A stretch of DNA of 34,233 bases, taken from positions 1 to 34,233 of the forward strand of contig CAKRQL010000015.1 of NCBI GenBank assembly GCA_934393265.1, read 5' to 3'. Of this stretch, positions 1-9,603 are shown in pieces; position 1 is the stretch's first letter; every line of letters begins with the position of its first letter. The translations under genes and the position numbers were made by a program. A model generated the notes under the pieces. It was not told the origin of the DNA and did not search any database. It saw only the letters and a program-made list of their open reading frames with translations. The DNA is from an uncultured Eubacteriales bacterium (GTDB lineage: Bacteria; Bacillota; Clostridia; Oscillospirales; CAG-272).

Positions 1-1281
1 GGGCTTATATTCTTCGGCTCTTTTAGCGATATTATCAAGCGGAACTTTTCCCTCACCCTCGCCAAACTCAACTTTTACGTTGATATGTCCGTCTGGCTTT
101 TTGTGGGAAAGCAGTACTACCGTCTCAACTCTGTATGTATTAGTAAGAACATCTGATACATTAGTAAGTCTACCATATTTATCAAGTGTTGCTTTATTTG
201 AGTAAATTGCGCCTGATTTAGAAGGATAATAGCTATCAGTCTGTGTATTGGTAATTTCGTGTTCCTCGATAAGTACATTATTTTTCTTTATCGAGGACAA
301 ATCACCGCCGGAATAAGCAAAATCGTAGTAAATGCCGTTACCCTGAACACGTGAAAGATTTCCTCCGAAGTATTCATAAATATTGGAACGTCCGCCTGAA
401 ATAAATGTTCTTTTTAGCTTAGCACAGGCATCAGCGTCATATTCGTCGGTAACGACCTGTCCGCCAGGCAGTGTTACAGATTTTACATTACCCCATACTG
501 AATCAAGAGTGTATACAGTAGTGTTATTAAACTCGTCAATAGTTGTTATAATAGGGCATCCGCTTGCATTGACACTGTACGATGTTGTTCGAGTGTAAAG
601 ATTGTTGTTGAGAGAATCAATTACGCTTTCTTCGGTAACAAGACCGTTCTGCCTTGTATAAGAAATAGTGGCTGCATCAACGGTTTGGCTGATAACATCA
701 AGGTTATCGTTGAATGTCTGAGAAGAAATAACAGAGCCATTTTCATTTTTTACTTCACAAACAAGGAAATCAGCAGTATCATCTTTAAGTATGGTTGTTA
801 CAATCCCCCTTTTGGTGTATCTGCGACTACCAAGATAATAATCACTAAGACTACGAGGGGTACCGTTGTTGTATGACGCTTTTAATTCATCGGTAGAAGT
901 TAAGATGTTTTTACACTTATCATAATAAATCTCGTTGGTGTGAACATTTTTCTTTTTATTCAGCTTATACCTTAAAATGTCTTCAAAATGCACCTTGCCA
1001 TAATCGGAAAGATATTCACCGCCGTAAGTGAATGTTGCTTCATCAATAGGAATGTAATCATAAGTGTTTCCGCTATGATAAACCAGAATATTTTCCGACA
1101 ATGCAACATAGCGATTGCCATACTTGTTATCCACAATATGTGTGGGGGTGAAAATTATTCTAAGATCTTTCAACTCCACAAAACCGGTATTTTCCGGGAA
1201 AACGTTTATATAGTTAGCATTAAGATAAAACTTGTATGCAAAATATTTCCACTGCTTATAGGGGGTTACATCGGGAGTAAA
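1..1281 (-). pseudogene. Downstream part of RHS/YD-repeat protein, beyond an in-frame amber codon; runs off the left edge
   Basis: This is the direct in-frame continuation of the RHS-like gene at 1282-2472. Reading the minus strand past the TAG at 1282-1284 gives 427 sense codons with no stop to the window edge, and no ATG occurs in that frame, so there is no obvious independent start. The first part (…WKYFAYKFYLN…VELKDLRIIF) reads like the second half of a jelly-roll carbohydrate-binding domain whose first half lies before the stop. Further on come RHS-type strands such as DEFNNTTVYTLDSVWGNV and LPGGQVVTDEYDADA. The end of the gene, and any toxin or other C-terminal domain, is outside the window. 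Either a recent nonsense mutation, a sequence error or amber readthrough would explain it; I treat it as a broken gene. Confidence 0.7.
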
Positions 1282-2472
1282 CTAAATATCATAGGTACCG
1301 CCACCGTTTGAAATATATAAAGGGGAAGAAACATAATTATCCTTTGACCTAATCCATCCGGTTATAATATAATAGCCCATTACGCTGCTATCATAGTAAT
1401 CACACGCATTATGCTCCCATACCTGTGTATTTGAATTGGTAACATACATATCAATGCCGGTGGACTTATTAAATGTACCGATTACATTAGTGTTTCCCAA
1501 ATCGTCTATAGTGTTAAAGATACTAATATCACCTTCTGCATATTCTCCTTCGGTGGCAACCTCATAAGAATAGAGAGGCTTTCCGTTCTGATATTGAACT
1601 CTTATTTTTACCCCTTTTTTGTCGGTCACATCTACTTGGCTATACTTATTCCCATATTTTAAAACTGTATTGGGATAGTCGATAATCATACCGGAAAACT
1701 CATACGTCATTTCATCAACAATCTCGGTTCCTATCAAATCGGAAATCTTCAGGATTTTCCAATATTCAGAAGGCCTTTCGATTTTTGTTGCGTAAGTAAC
1801 CACTGTTAAATTTTCCGTAGCAGTTGCGGTCGCTGTAAAATTCTCGTTAGAAAACGCAAGCTTAAACGCAACACCGTTATAATGCGATACCTGCACTTCC
1901 GATGTTGCATATGTCAAACTAATAGTTTTTCCGTTATATGTGATTGACGAAAGACGACTTGCGGAATTATACGAAAGAGTAATTGTTTTTGTGCTTCTGT
2001 AAGCAATAGATACAAGTCTACCCGTAAAATCGTAGCTATAGGAAAGATCCAGAACTCCGTACTTGTCATATGCTGCTGTGATTTTTCCGGCGTTATCGTA
2101 AATTTCTTTACTGAAGTCAGCATTTTCCAGCTCATAAGAGCCGTTATTCAGTCTAAGAACTCTCTGGGTATCATCATCGAAGGAATAAAGATTGTTTGTC
2201 TTATTTAGAGTAATTGTTTTTCCGATTTCATTTTGGAATTTGCAAGGTGCTCCATTACTCATAACAATTCTCTTTTGCATATTGAGCTTATAACCGGCTG
2301 CAATATTATAAGGATTACTGTTTTCTTTGTTCATCCCGTAATTAAAAATGAGCGAGAGATTTACACTACCGTGAACATCATCAAAAGAAAGCAATGGGAG
2401 CACGTGAAAATAGTTAGGTGTCGGAAGATCGAGCTGTATCTGACCGACGTTATAATTTTTTACATAACTCAT
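1282..2472 (-). CDS. RHS/YD-repeat surface protein, N-terminal part (ends at an amber codon)
   Basis: This 396-residue reading frame begins with an RHS-type N-terminal region (…FHVLPLLSFDDVHGSVNLSL, then FNYGM). YD-repeat-like strands follow at roughly residues 125-190 (YDNAGKITAAYDKYG, YSYDFTGRLVSIAY, YNSASRLSSITYNG). From about residue 310 comes what looks like the first half of a jelly-roll carbohydrate-binding domain (YYIITGWIRS). No signal peptide is obvious. RHS proteins in Firmicutes are large wall-associated or exported proteins used in contact-dependent competition or adhesion; which applies here cannot be told without the C-terminus. The ATG is preceded by ATGGAGAAAAATT, an acceptable ribosome binding site, and by a consensus promoter. 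The frame stops at TAG in the middle of the jelly-roll domain and continues open beyond it. The region is markedly AT-richer than the window core, consistent with horizontal transfer. Confidence 0.75.
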   Translation of the reverse strand: MSYVKNYNVGQIQLDLPTPNYFHVLPLLSFDDVHGSVNLSLIFNYGMNKENSNPYNIAAGYKLNMQKRIVMSNGAPCKFQNEIGKTITLNKTNNLYSFDDDTQRVLRLNNGSYELENADFSKEIYDNAGKITAAYDKYGVLDLSYSYDFTGRLVSIAYRSTKTITLSYNSASRLSSITYNGKTISLTYATSEVQVSHYNGVAFKLAFSNENFTATATATENLTVVTYATKIERPSEYWKILKISDLIGTEIVDEMTYEFSGMIIDYPNTVLKYGNKYSQVDVTDKKGVKIRVQYQNGKPLYSYEVATEGEYAEGDISIFNTIDDLGNTNVIGTFNKSTGIDMYVTNSNTQVWEHNACDYYDSSVMGYYIITGWIRSKDNYVSSPLYISNGGGTYDI

Positions 2473-2594
2473 AATTTTTCTCCATTTCTAAACTCTCACA
2501 TATTTCTGCTGCTTTGAATACAAAACCTTCCTCGGGAATACAAGTCTCAAAATTTAACGAAAAAACTACTTGATTTTTCTCTATCACTAGTTAA

Positions 2595-2623
2595 ATTATA
2601 CAACAAGATAAGCGGATATTCAA
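2595..2623 (-). promoter_or_regulatory. Promoter of the RHS-like gene
   Basis: On the minus strand TTGAAT (2618-2623) and TATAAT (2595-2600) are separated by 17 bp, giving a start near 2588, about 115 bases before the ATG at 2472. The -10 element sits in a stretch, CTTGTTGTATAAT, that is repeated exactly at the GH95 promoter (9479-9491). The -35 lies inside the inverted repeat at 2611-2648. Confidence 0.6.
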
Positions 2624-2648
2624 TACCTTTTGGCAAAGAATATCCGCT
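2611..2648 (-). terminator. Possible terminator hairpin after the GH95 gene
   Basis: AGCGGATATTC (2611-2621) and its exact complement GAATATCCGCT (2638-2648) form an 11-bp stem with a 16-base loop. On the minus strand it is followed by TTATCTTGTTG, which is only moderately T-rich. A second hairpin (TTCTGCCG…CGGCAGAA, about 2682-2703) lies just after the GH95 stop codon but is not followed by a T run. The 11-bp stem overlaps the RHS promoter -35. Confidence 0.4.
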
Positions 2649-2713
2649 ATTTTTCGGGTTGTCTTATTGAGACAGTTACTTTTTCTGCCGCACGGCGGCA
2701 GAATTCACAGCAA

Positions 2714-5700
2714 TTATTTCCCTGCTGCGTCGCACCATGCGGCGAGAGCGGCAAGGTATGCGGGAGTCTCGCCCCCGCGGCTCATTGCGCGGATATAGGC
2801 GTCAAGGCTGTACTCCGTCACCGTATCTCCTGTGCGGACGGTGAGCGTCCCGCGCATTGCGGCAAGGTCGCCGACGCGGAATACTATCCTTGTACCCGTA
2901 TCCTCTCCGTCTGCGTGTGAGACGGTGTAGGTCTCCGTTCTTTCGCCGAGGGTTACTGTTACATTGCCCTCGAAGCTATCGGACAGATAGAACACAAATC
3001 CGGGGTTCGCCGCGAGGTCAAGAGAGGCGGCAACGACATTTCCCTTTACCGGCGCGACGGCGTCGGCGGGGGTCCATGCGGGGGTCTCATACCCTTTAAG
3101 GAGCTCCTCAACCTTTTCCGCTACCGCGGCATCCGGCTCGCCGTACCTTCCGTTGACGCTGAAGAATACCGACGCATGGCGCAGGTAATCAAGGTAGGAA
3201 AGGACGAGCGCACGGTCCGCACCTCTGTCAAGGGCGGAGGCGGCAACGTCGGCAACGGATATTGTCTCGCTGTACGTGTCGCCGGTCGAGAGGGTCATAT
3301 CAAAGGTGAATGAGCGCATCAGCTCATGCGGGGCGAGGGTCTGGTCAAAGGTGAAGTACCCGCCGTCTGCCGCGGTGAGCGTTATATCCGTGCCGCGCAG
3401 GGTAACGGAGGTTATATATCCGTCATCGCCGACGCGCAGGGTGAAGCCGAAGCCCGGTGAAAGGGTGAGCACGCCGGACGCCTTCTTCTCGCTCGATGAG
3501 AGCGCTGTCGTATAGGTCACATCAGCACCCGCGGTGAGCGGAGATGTCACATTGAAGGCATAGATATAGGTTCCGAACGCGGTACCCGTGTATGAATTTT
3601 CGGGTATCTCTCCTGCGAGCCATGTCTCGCTCGCCTGTCTGTCGCCGTAGTCCCACGTAACGGTGGCAAGGCGGGATTTTTCCGCCGTGGCGGCAACCGA
3701 GACAGACGCCGACGTACCGGGGTAGGTTCTCTTCGCTATCTTTGCAACGGTGACGCCGGCGATACCGGAATCAACAGATGAGAAGAGAGGCGCACCGCTT
3801 ATTTCATAGAGGGTATCTCCGGTTGCGTATATACCGTTCTTCAGAGTAAAGCCGTAATACGCGCCGCCGGATATCGTCATACCGAAGTAGGAGCCTGTAT
3901 CAGCCGCCTTTTCGGAGACGGAGAGCCCGGTGCCTATATTCGTGGTATACGCGGTGCAGTTTATAAGCGTAGCTTTCGCCGATACTTTGGAGGTGTCAGC
4001 ACGGTTGAAAATCGATGCGCCGGAAACGGTTACACCGAGGGTTGCGTTCTTTACTACCGGTGTGTTGCCCGAACCTATATAGATAAGTCCCTTGCCGGAT
4101 TTCGTAAGCTCATATTTTCCGCCGTCGACCGTGAGATTCGCGCCCCAGAAGAGCGAGAGTATCACATCCTTTGTCGAGAGGTTATCACCTGTGACGGAGT
4201 CACCGCCGTTCGGATTATAGGCACCGACGTTCGCCGTCGAGCCGCCTGCCTGACGGAGTAGGTAGTTACTGCCCTTTGTACCGATTACCTGTCCGCCGGG
4301 GAGCGACGAATAGAGGTTCAGGGTAGCCGCGCAGTTTATGAATATGAGATAGTAGGTATCCGAGTTTTCGGTGAGCGTATGACCGTGCAGGTCAAGATTG
4401 AGCGTCTTTCCGGGGATATTCTGGATATCAACACGTGCGGAGAGCGTTATATCGCGGAGGAGGGTCACGGTCATATCCGACTTCATGTCCGTCATAACCG
4501 TGCGGAGGGCGGTGCCGTCCTCTGCCGCGGTGCCGTGCCGGTACAGCGCGATGCTGTCGCCGGTTTTTACGACAAACGCAAACGGGTTCTCGCCCTGCTC
4601 TATCGCCGCTATCACCTGCTCTGCCAGCTGAACTGCCGCCGCGACCGCAGACGCCGACGCGCGGTAATCCGAGAGGGTGAGCCGGAGGGACTCTGCCTGG
4701 CTGTCCGCGAGGAAGCGAAGCTCGCTGTCCTCTATTCCCGCATTGCGCAGGGCGTCAAGCCGCGCTGCCACATCGAGAAGCTCGGACTTATCGACGACGG
4801 TAGCCGCGGGACCCGCGGTGCAGGTTATCTCGTAGAGCGACGCCGCCGCTACGGGTGCTGTCTCGCCGTCGAACTTTATCGTATGGTTAAAGGTAATTCT
4901 TATCGCGCTTGCGGTTATGCCCATAAGGTTGAAGTCTGTATGGGTGTCTGAGACGGTAAGCGGCACATCGCGCGCCACGGTTATCCACGTATCTCCCGCG
5001 AGGACGGAGACGGTGGTCTTATCGCTCCTCGTTGCAAGGGCTCCGTCAACCTTATCCGTGCCCGTATTGCGGAAGTCGTAAACCGAGAGGGTGTAGAGCG
5101 GCATAGCCGACGGAAGAGCTATTTCAAGAGTGAACGCTCCCTCCTTATTGTCAACGAAGCCGAAGCGGGAGGAGACAGACGCCGTATCGCCGTCAAAGAG
5201 CTTCGTCACATCGGCTGTCGACGAATGCACCGTCTTATCGGTGGTTACCGTCACGCGGGAGTCCGGAGTACCGAGAAGCGCGTTGCTTCCTGGTATCTCA
5301 TTGGAGCTTGTTGCGGAGCAGGTTATCTCGTAAAGAGATATTCCCGACTGCCAGTCGGTATTTACCATCGTCAGGCGGAGCTTATCTGCGCCGACGCCGC
5401 CGAGCTCAAAGTCGGCGTAATACATCGTCATGCTGTCGCGGGATGTCTTATGTGCGGCGTCGTGCGGTATGGTTACGCCGGAGTAAAGCGTCGTCCACGT
5501 GCCGTTCTTTGCAACCTCTATTTTAAGGTCTCCGACGCGAGAGGTGCTCTCGCTCGCCTCATTCCAGTCGTATATACGGAGGGTGCCGAGATTCCACACA
5601 GCCTCAAGATCAACCGTCATTGTCGTGTGGTTGCCGGAGACGGATTTCAGAGCGAAGCGCCCGGTCGAGGGATGGAAGCTGCCGTCCGTCAGAGTCTGGT

Positions 5701-8700
5701 AGCCCATTGCCGGAATGTGTATCGGGGTGCTGTCGTCGGTCGGCACAAAGAGCTTGCCGGAGAGGATATTCTCCGACGACTCGCCACCGCCGAGCGAGAG
5801 AGCCGCGCCCGAGCAGGTTATCTCGAAAATAGATATTCCCGCGGTTGCAAGCTCGCCGGTATTGTTGTTTTCAAGGGTTATTCTTATCTTTGTTGCCGCG
5901 GCACCGCCGAGATCAAAATCCGTATAGTAGGACGGCCACGTCCCGGTCGCGGAAGCCATCTTATTGCTGTCGCGTTCGAGGGCACCGCCGCTGACGAGGG
6001 TCACCCACTGTCCGGCAACAAACGCCTCTATCTTCGCATCGGTTACGCGGGATGCCGTCTCATTGCCGTTCCAGTCGTATATACGGAGGGTGCCGAGAGA
6101 GATAAGTCCGCCGAGGTCAAGGGTCATCTCGGTGCGGTTCCCCGCCCCTGCCTTCAGGGCAAGGCGGCTGTCTTTATCTATCTTTCCGTCGGTGAGCTTA
6201 TCATAGCTCATTGTCGAGGAATGTACGGGTGTGCTGTCCGACGAGGGGGTAAAGGTCTTGCCCCCGAGGACGTTGTCGCTCGTCACAGGGGTACTTGCCC
6301 CTCCCTCCCGGACGTTATCGAGCTCATAGAGCTCCGTCTCTATACCGAAGCCGCGGCTCACGGTGGAGACGGCGTACTTCGCGCCCTCTATATATCCGTT
6401 TCTGACAAGTATTACGGGGTAGCCGCTCTCGGCGAGGAGCTTATACTCCGCGCTGTCTGCGGTCTTTCTGTAAAGGCGGTACTTCTCTGCGTTATCCCCT
6501 GCCTTTACCGTTGCCTGTATCGTTGTACCGTCTCCGAGGAGAGCTACATCAGCCTCTTCTATCTCGGAGGTGGTGGCGCGGGGGTTTAAGTACGCGAGTG
6601 TACCGTCGCTCTCATCTCCGTTCGCATTGAAGGCGGTGACGCGGAAGGTGGTTCGTGTGTTCTCCTCTCCCTCCTTTGCGGAGAATGTGAGAGAGGTTCC
6701 GTAGGTGGTTCCCTCAAGGGTATATGCGGGAGCGTCGCCGACGGCGGTATAGACATTGTAACGGACGCCGTCCGCGCTCGCGTTCCAGCTCACGGTATAG
6801 GTACCGAGGGTGGAGGCGTCTACCTTTACGCCGGTTACCGGGGCGGCATATCCGCGCTCGGTAAGATTAGATATGATATAGGTCTCGCCGGCGGTGGTCT
6901 CAAAGGATATGAGATTTCCGCTCTCGACGGTGAAGTTAACCTTTCTGCCCGAGGAGGTGCGGACATTCGCGCCGGATATACCGTTATAGTATACGCGGCA
7001 GGCTCCGCCCTTGCCGGAGGTTATATTGAAGGTCTTAGCCGCGCCGTTTGCCCACTCTGCCGCGACGGTGAAGTTGCCTCTCGCGACAAGACCGGTATAG
7101 GAGCCGTCAGACCATGCGTAGGGGACAGCCGCGAGCGGCTCTATATATCCCGCGTGGCTCTGCAGGAGCATCTCGGAGACTCCGGCGGTGCCGCCGAGGT
7201 TACCGTCTACCTGGAACGGCGGGTGAATATCCCAGAGGTTGGTTGCGGTATTTTCTTTAAGGAGGTTCCCAAAGAGGTCGTACGCGCGCTCACCGTTCTG
7301 CACTCTCGCCCAGAGGTTCAGTCTGTGTGCGACACCCCAGCCGGTGGCATTGTCTCCGCGCTCTGTCAGGGTGTATGCCGCGGCGTCAAGCCATGCCGGA
7401 GTTGTGCCGTTTATGAGGTTTCCGGGATAGAGACCGACGAGCTGTGAGATATGGCGGTGCTTATACTCTCCTATATCTCCGTAGTAATTCTCCTCGCGGA
7501 ATTCCTTTACCTGTCCGGAGTAGCCCACGTTGATGGGGTCGTACTTATCGATCTGCTCTTTTATCGTTTTAAGAATGGTTTCGTCATTTTCAGAAATGCC
7601 GAGGATAGCCGCCGCAAGGAGGGTATGATAGTTATTCGTATATGCGAGCGACTGTGCATACGCGGTTCCGGTGGTGTAGTACCACTTTCCGTCCTTGTAC
7701 TGCTCCGGCGAGTCGGTATTCTTGACAAGGTAGTTTCCGTTCTCGTCAAGTATCATGACCTTCGTTAAGAATTTCGCCGATGTGGAAAGGAAGGGATACG
7801 TGACATTCCGGAGAATATCTGTGTCCCCGGTGAACTGGTAGTAATCCCAGAACACCTCGCTCATGAAGCCGAGGTTACCGGGCGTTACGGACTCAAGAGA
7901 ATGCGAGCCTATAAGGTACGGGAAGCCGTTCGAGAAATACCAGCCGTTGCCGCCGTCCTTGCCGTTATGCTTATTGTAGTCCGGGTCCTTTGATATTATG
8001 GAGTTGGCATTGTTCTTCGCCGCCTCCGCATACGCCTCGCTGTACTTCACATACGCCTCAAAGGTCTCGGCAAGGTTCGTGCTGAACGCCGGCCAGTAGT
8101 TCATCTCTACGTTTATGTTATGCCAGTAGCCGGCGCCCCACGGGGAGAGGTTATACTGGTTCCACGCGCCCTGCAGGTTTGCGGGAAGTGAGTTCTCACG
8201 CGAGGAGGCGATGAGAAGGTATCTTCCGTACTGGAAGTAGAGAGACTCAAGGTACCTTCCGCCCTCGCCGCGCTTATACCGAGTCAGAAGCTCGTCGGTA
8301 GTCCTTGTGAAATCGCTCGCATCGACGCCGAGGTCGAGGTTCACCCTGCCGAAGAGGTTCGTGTAGTCGTCGGTATGTACCTTCTTTACGTTCTCGTATG
8401 CCGCCGTATAGTCCATGCCGGAGATACGGTCAAGTATTTTTGTCATATACCCCGTAACCTTTTCGGAGGCGGGGGTGTTGGTCGAGGGGATTTTATTCTG
8501 ATTGTTTTGGGTGGTAAAGACGCTCGATTTAAGCTCGTAATTCGTGCCGAGGGTCACGATTACGGTGACGTCCTTTCCGCCGGTGACGGTGACGGAGCCC
8601 TCATCGGTGACGGTATTGCCGTATATGTCCTTTGCGTTCGGGTTGTTCGAGCAGGTGACGCTGCCCGTGCCGTCGGTTATAACTCTGTAATCGGCATAGA

Positions 8701-9412
8701 AGTCTATATTGTAGAAGCCCATGTGACCCTTCAGCACGAGCTTTCCGACGCCGTTCTCGACGCTCGCCGTGACGGTTCCGTCCTTTGAGGCGTTGTTATT
8801 ATCCGACTTCGGGGATTTCAGCTGCTTGAAGGGGACGGTCGGGCGGAGGGTCATATTGAGCTTCCCTGCCTCGGACGCCGTGAAGCGCATTATCAGCGCA
8901 TGGTCGGGATAGGAGACAAAATACTCCCTTGTATAGGTCACGCCGTTATACTCATACGAGACCGAGGACAGCGCGGTGCGCAGGTCGAGCGAGCGGCTGT
9001 AATTTTTTACATTCGCGTGCTTGTGCCCGAAGTCTATGTAGGTCTCCGAGAAGTTGTTCATTCCGCCGTTTGAATAGTCGTTTGCGAGGGTTTTCTCGGT
9101 TATCTGTATACGCTCGGTATCCGTTCTGCCAAATGCGTTTACGCCGAAGTAGCCGTTGCCGAGCGGGATAGACCACCGCTCCCATCCGTCGTTGACATTC
9201 TGCGGATCACCGGATGTACGGTCCGGGTCGTTCTCGTTTCCGTACGGTGCCTCCTCATCATAGAGAAGATGCAGGGGTATATCATCGCGCGCAGAGATCA
9301 GCTTGCTGTTCTCGTCTGCGTCCTCAGCAAATACGCTCCCGACGCTGCCGAGCGCGCCGAAAAGCATTGCCCCGGAAACAATGAGTGCCATAATTCTGTT
9401 CCTCTTTTTCAT
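2714..9412 (-). CDS. Secreted multidomain GH95 alpha-L-fucosidase-like glycoside hydrolase
   Basis: The 2232-residue protein begins with a signal peptide (basic MKKRNR, hydrophobic core, probable cleavage after VFA near residue 29). Residues about 45-855 are a complete GH95 enzyme, a family that releases alpha-linked L-fucose (or galactose) from host glycans and plant polymers by inversion. The four residues expected from the Bifidobacterium AfcA structure are present: N432 and N434 in HNINVEMNYWPA, the general acid E570 in DSPEQ, and D736 in FQVDGNLGGTAG. Two fibronectin-III-like domains follow (about 857-1035). Then come three discoidin (F5/8 type C, CBM32-like) modules at about 1044-1200, 1211-1365 and 1378-1534, the first two closely related. 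Next are a FIVAR-like helical stretch (about 1538-1614), a right-handed beta-helix-like region (about 1625-1890) and a C-terminal region. I see no LPXTG, dockerin or SLH domain. The ribosome binding site GGGAG lies 7 bases before the ATG. Confidence 0.9.
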   Translation of the reverse strand: MKKRNRIMALIVSGAMLFGALGSVGSVFAEDADENSKLISARDDIPLHLLYDEEAPYGNENDPDRTSGDPQNVNDGWERWSIPLGNGYFGVNAFGRTDTERIQITEKTLANDYSNGGMNNFSETYIDFGHKHANVKNYSRSLDLRTALSSVSYEYNGVTYTREYFVSYPDHALIMRFTASEAGKLNMTLRPTVPFKQLKSPKSDNNNASKDGTVTASVENGVGKLVLKGHMGFYNIDFYADYRVITDGTGSVTCSNNPNAKDIYGNTVTDEGSVTVTGGKDVTVIVTLGTNYELKSSVFTTQNNQNKIPSTNTPASEKVTGYMTKILDRISGMDYTAAYENVKKVHTDDYTNLFGRVNLDLGVDASDFTRTTDELLTRYKRGEGGRYLESLYFQYGRYLLIASSRENSLPANLQGAWNQYNLSPWGAGYWHNINVEMNYWPAFSTNLAETFEAYVKYSEAYAEAAKNNANSIISKDPDYNKHNGKDGGNGWYFSNGFPYLIGSHSLESVTPGNLGFMSEVFWDYYQFTGDTDILRNVTYPFLSTSAKFLTKVMILDENGNYLVKNTDSPEQYKDGKWYYTTGTAYAQSLAYTNNYHTLLAAAILGISENDETILKTIKEQIDKYDPINVGYSGQVKEFREENYYGDIGEYKHRHISQLVGLYPGNLINGTTPAWLDAAAYTLTERGDNATGWGVAHRLNLWARVQNGERAYDLFGNLLKENTATNLWDIHPPFQVDGNLGGTAGVSEMLLQSHAGYIEPLAAVPYAWSDGSYTGLVARGNFTVAAEWANGAAKTFNITSGKGGACRVYYNGISGANVRTSSGRKVNFTVESGNLISFETTAGETYIISNLTERGYAAPVTGVKVDASTLGTYTVSWNASADGVRYNVYTAVGDAPAYTLEGTTYGTSLTFSAKEGEENTRTTFRVTAFNANGDESDGTLAYLNPRATTSEIEEADVALLGDGTTIQATVKAGDNAEKYRLYRKTADSAEYKLLAESGYPVILVRNGYIEGAKYAVSTVSRGFGIETELYELDNVREGGASTPVTSDNVLGGKTFTPSSDSTPVHSSTMSYDKLTDGKIDKDSRLALKAGAGNRTEMTLDLGGLISLGTLRIYDWNGNETASRVTDAKIEAFVAGQWVTLVSGGALERDSNKMASATGTWPSYYTDFDLGGAAATKIRITLENNNTGELATAGISIFEITCSGAALSLGGGESSENILSGKLFVPTDDSTPIHIPAMGYQTLTDGSFHPSTGRFALKSVSGNHTTMTVDLEAVWNLGTLRIYDWNEASESTSRVGDLKIEVAKNGTWTTLYSGVTIPHDAAHKTSRDSMTMYYADFELGGVGADKLRLTMVNTDWQSGISLYEITCSATSSNEIPGSNALLGTPDSRVTVTTDKTVHSSTADVTKLFDGDTASVSSRFGFVDNKEGAFTLEIALPSAMPLYTLSVYDFRNTGTDKVDGALATRSDKTTVSVLAGDTWITVARDVPLTVSDTHTDFNLMGITASAIRITFNHTIKFDGETAPVAAASLYEITCTAGPAATVVDKSELLDVAARLDALRNAGIEDSELRFLADSQAESLRLTLSDYRASASAVAAAVQLAEQVIAAIEQGENPFAFVVKTGDSIALYRHGTAAEDGTALRTVMTDMKSDMTVTLLRDITLSARVDIQNIPGKTLNLDLHGHTLTENSDTYYLIFINCAATLNLYSSLPGGQVIGTKGSNYLLRQAGGSTANVGAYNPNGGDSVTGDNLSTKDVILSLFWGANLTVDGGKYELTKSGKGLIYIGSGNTPVVKNATLGVTVSGASIFNRADTSKVSAKATLINCTAYTTNIGTGLSVSEKAADTGSYFGMTISGGAYYGFTLKNGIYATGDTLYEISGAPLFSSVDSGIAGVTVAKIAKRTYPGTSASVSVAATAEKSRLATVTWDYGDRQASETWLAGEIPENSYTGTAFGTYIYAFNVTSPLTAGADVTYTTALSSSEKKASGVLTLSPGFGFTLRVGDDGYITSVTLRGTDITLTAADGGYFTFDQTLAPHELMRSFTFDMTLSTGDTYSETISVADVAASALDRGADRALVLSYLDYLRHASVFFSVNGRYGEPDAAVAEKVEELLKGYETPAWTPADAVAPVKGNVVAASLDLAANPGFVFYLSDSFEGNVTVTLGERTETYTVSHADGEDTGTRIVFRVGDLAAMRGTLTVRTGDTVTEYSLDAYIRAMSRGGETPAYLAALAAWCDAAGK
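5562..6098 (-). repeat. Duplicated discoidin-module DNA within the GH95 gene
   Basis: A 30-base stretch is identical at 5562-5591 and 6069-6098, encoding the shared core LGTLRIYDWN of the first and second discoidin modules. The surrounding protein also matches (FALKS/LALKA, GN-T-MT-DL). This indicates module duplication within the gene; the third module is more diverged. Confidence 0.75.
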
Positions 9413-9478
9413 TTTTTTCTCCCGGTATTTTTATTCCATTTCGCGGGCTGCCCCCCGTGGGCAGTCCTACCTATGCTC

Positions 9479-9507
9479 ATTATACAACAAGCGGTACAAA
9501 AAATCCA
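9479..9507 (-). promoter_or_regulatory. Probable promoter of the GH95 gene
   Basis: TATAAT on the minus strand (9479-9484) lies about 70 bases before the ATG. The best -35 at 17-bp spacing is TGGATT (9502-9507), a weak match, so an activator could be needed. The -10 is embedded in CTTGTTGTATAAT, which is also present at the RHS promoter. Confidence 0.4.
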
Positions 9508-9551
9508 GTACAAATACAAAAATGATTATAACAAAATTCGCATGCAGATGT

Positions 9552-9580
9552 AGAAAATGCGGGCGAAGCCCGCCCGCATT
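9552..9580 (-). terminator. Terminator after the ABC-F gene
   Basis: AATGCGGGC (9556-9564) and GCCCGCATT (9572-9580) form a 9-bp GC-rich stem with a 7-base loop, about 25 bases after the ABC-F stop. On the minus strand the stem is followed by TTCT; the other side is AT-rich (ATAAAAAATA), so it may also block transcription from the opposite direction. Confidence 0.6.
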
Positions 9581-9603
9581 ATAAAAAATATCTGTAAAAC
9601 CCG

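Noticed and set aside
1282..1284. Genome-wide reassignment of TAG as an explanation for the RHS stop
   Set aside because: The LysM gene appears to end normally at TAG, no other gene here contains an internal TAG, and no suppressor tRNA is present in the window. A single lesion is the simpler explanation, though it cannot be excluded from this window alone.
5225..6589. Long plus-strand open frame (454 codons) opposite the GH95 gene
   Set aside because: It is antisense to conserved discoidin modules. Its length is explained by GC-rich codon use on the other strand, and the translated sequence has no recognisable domain.
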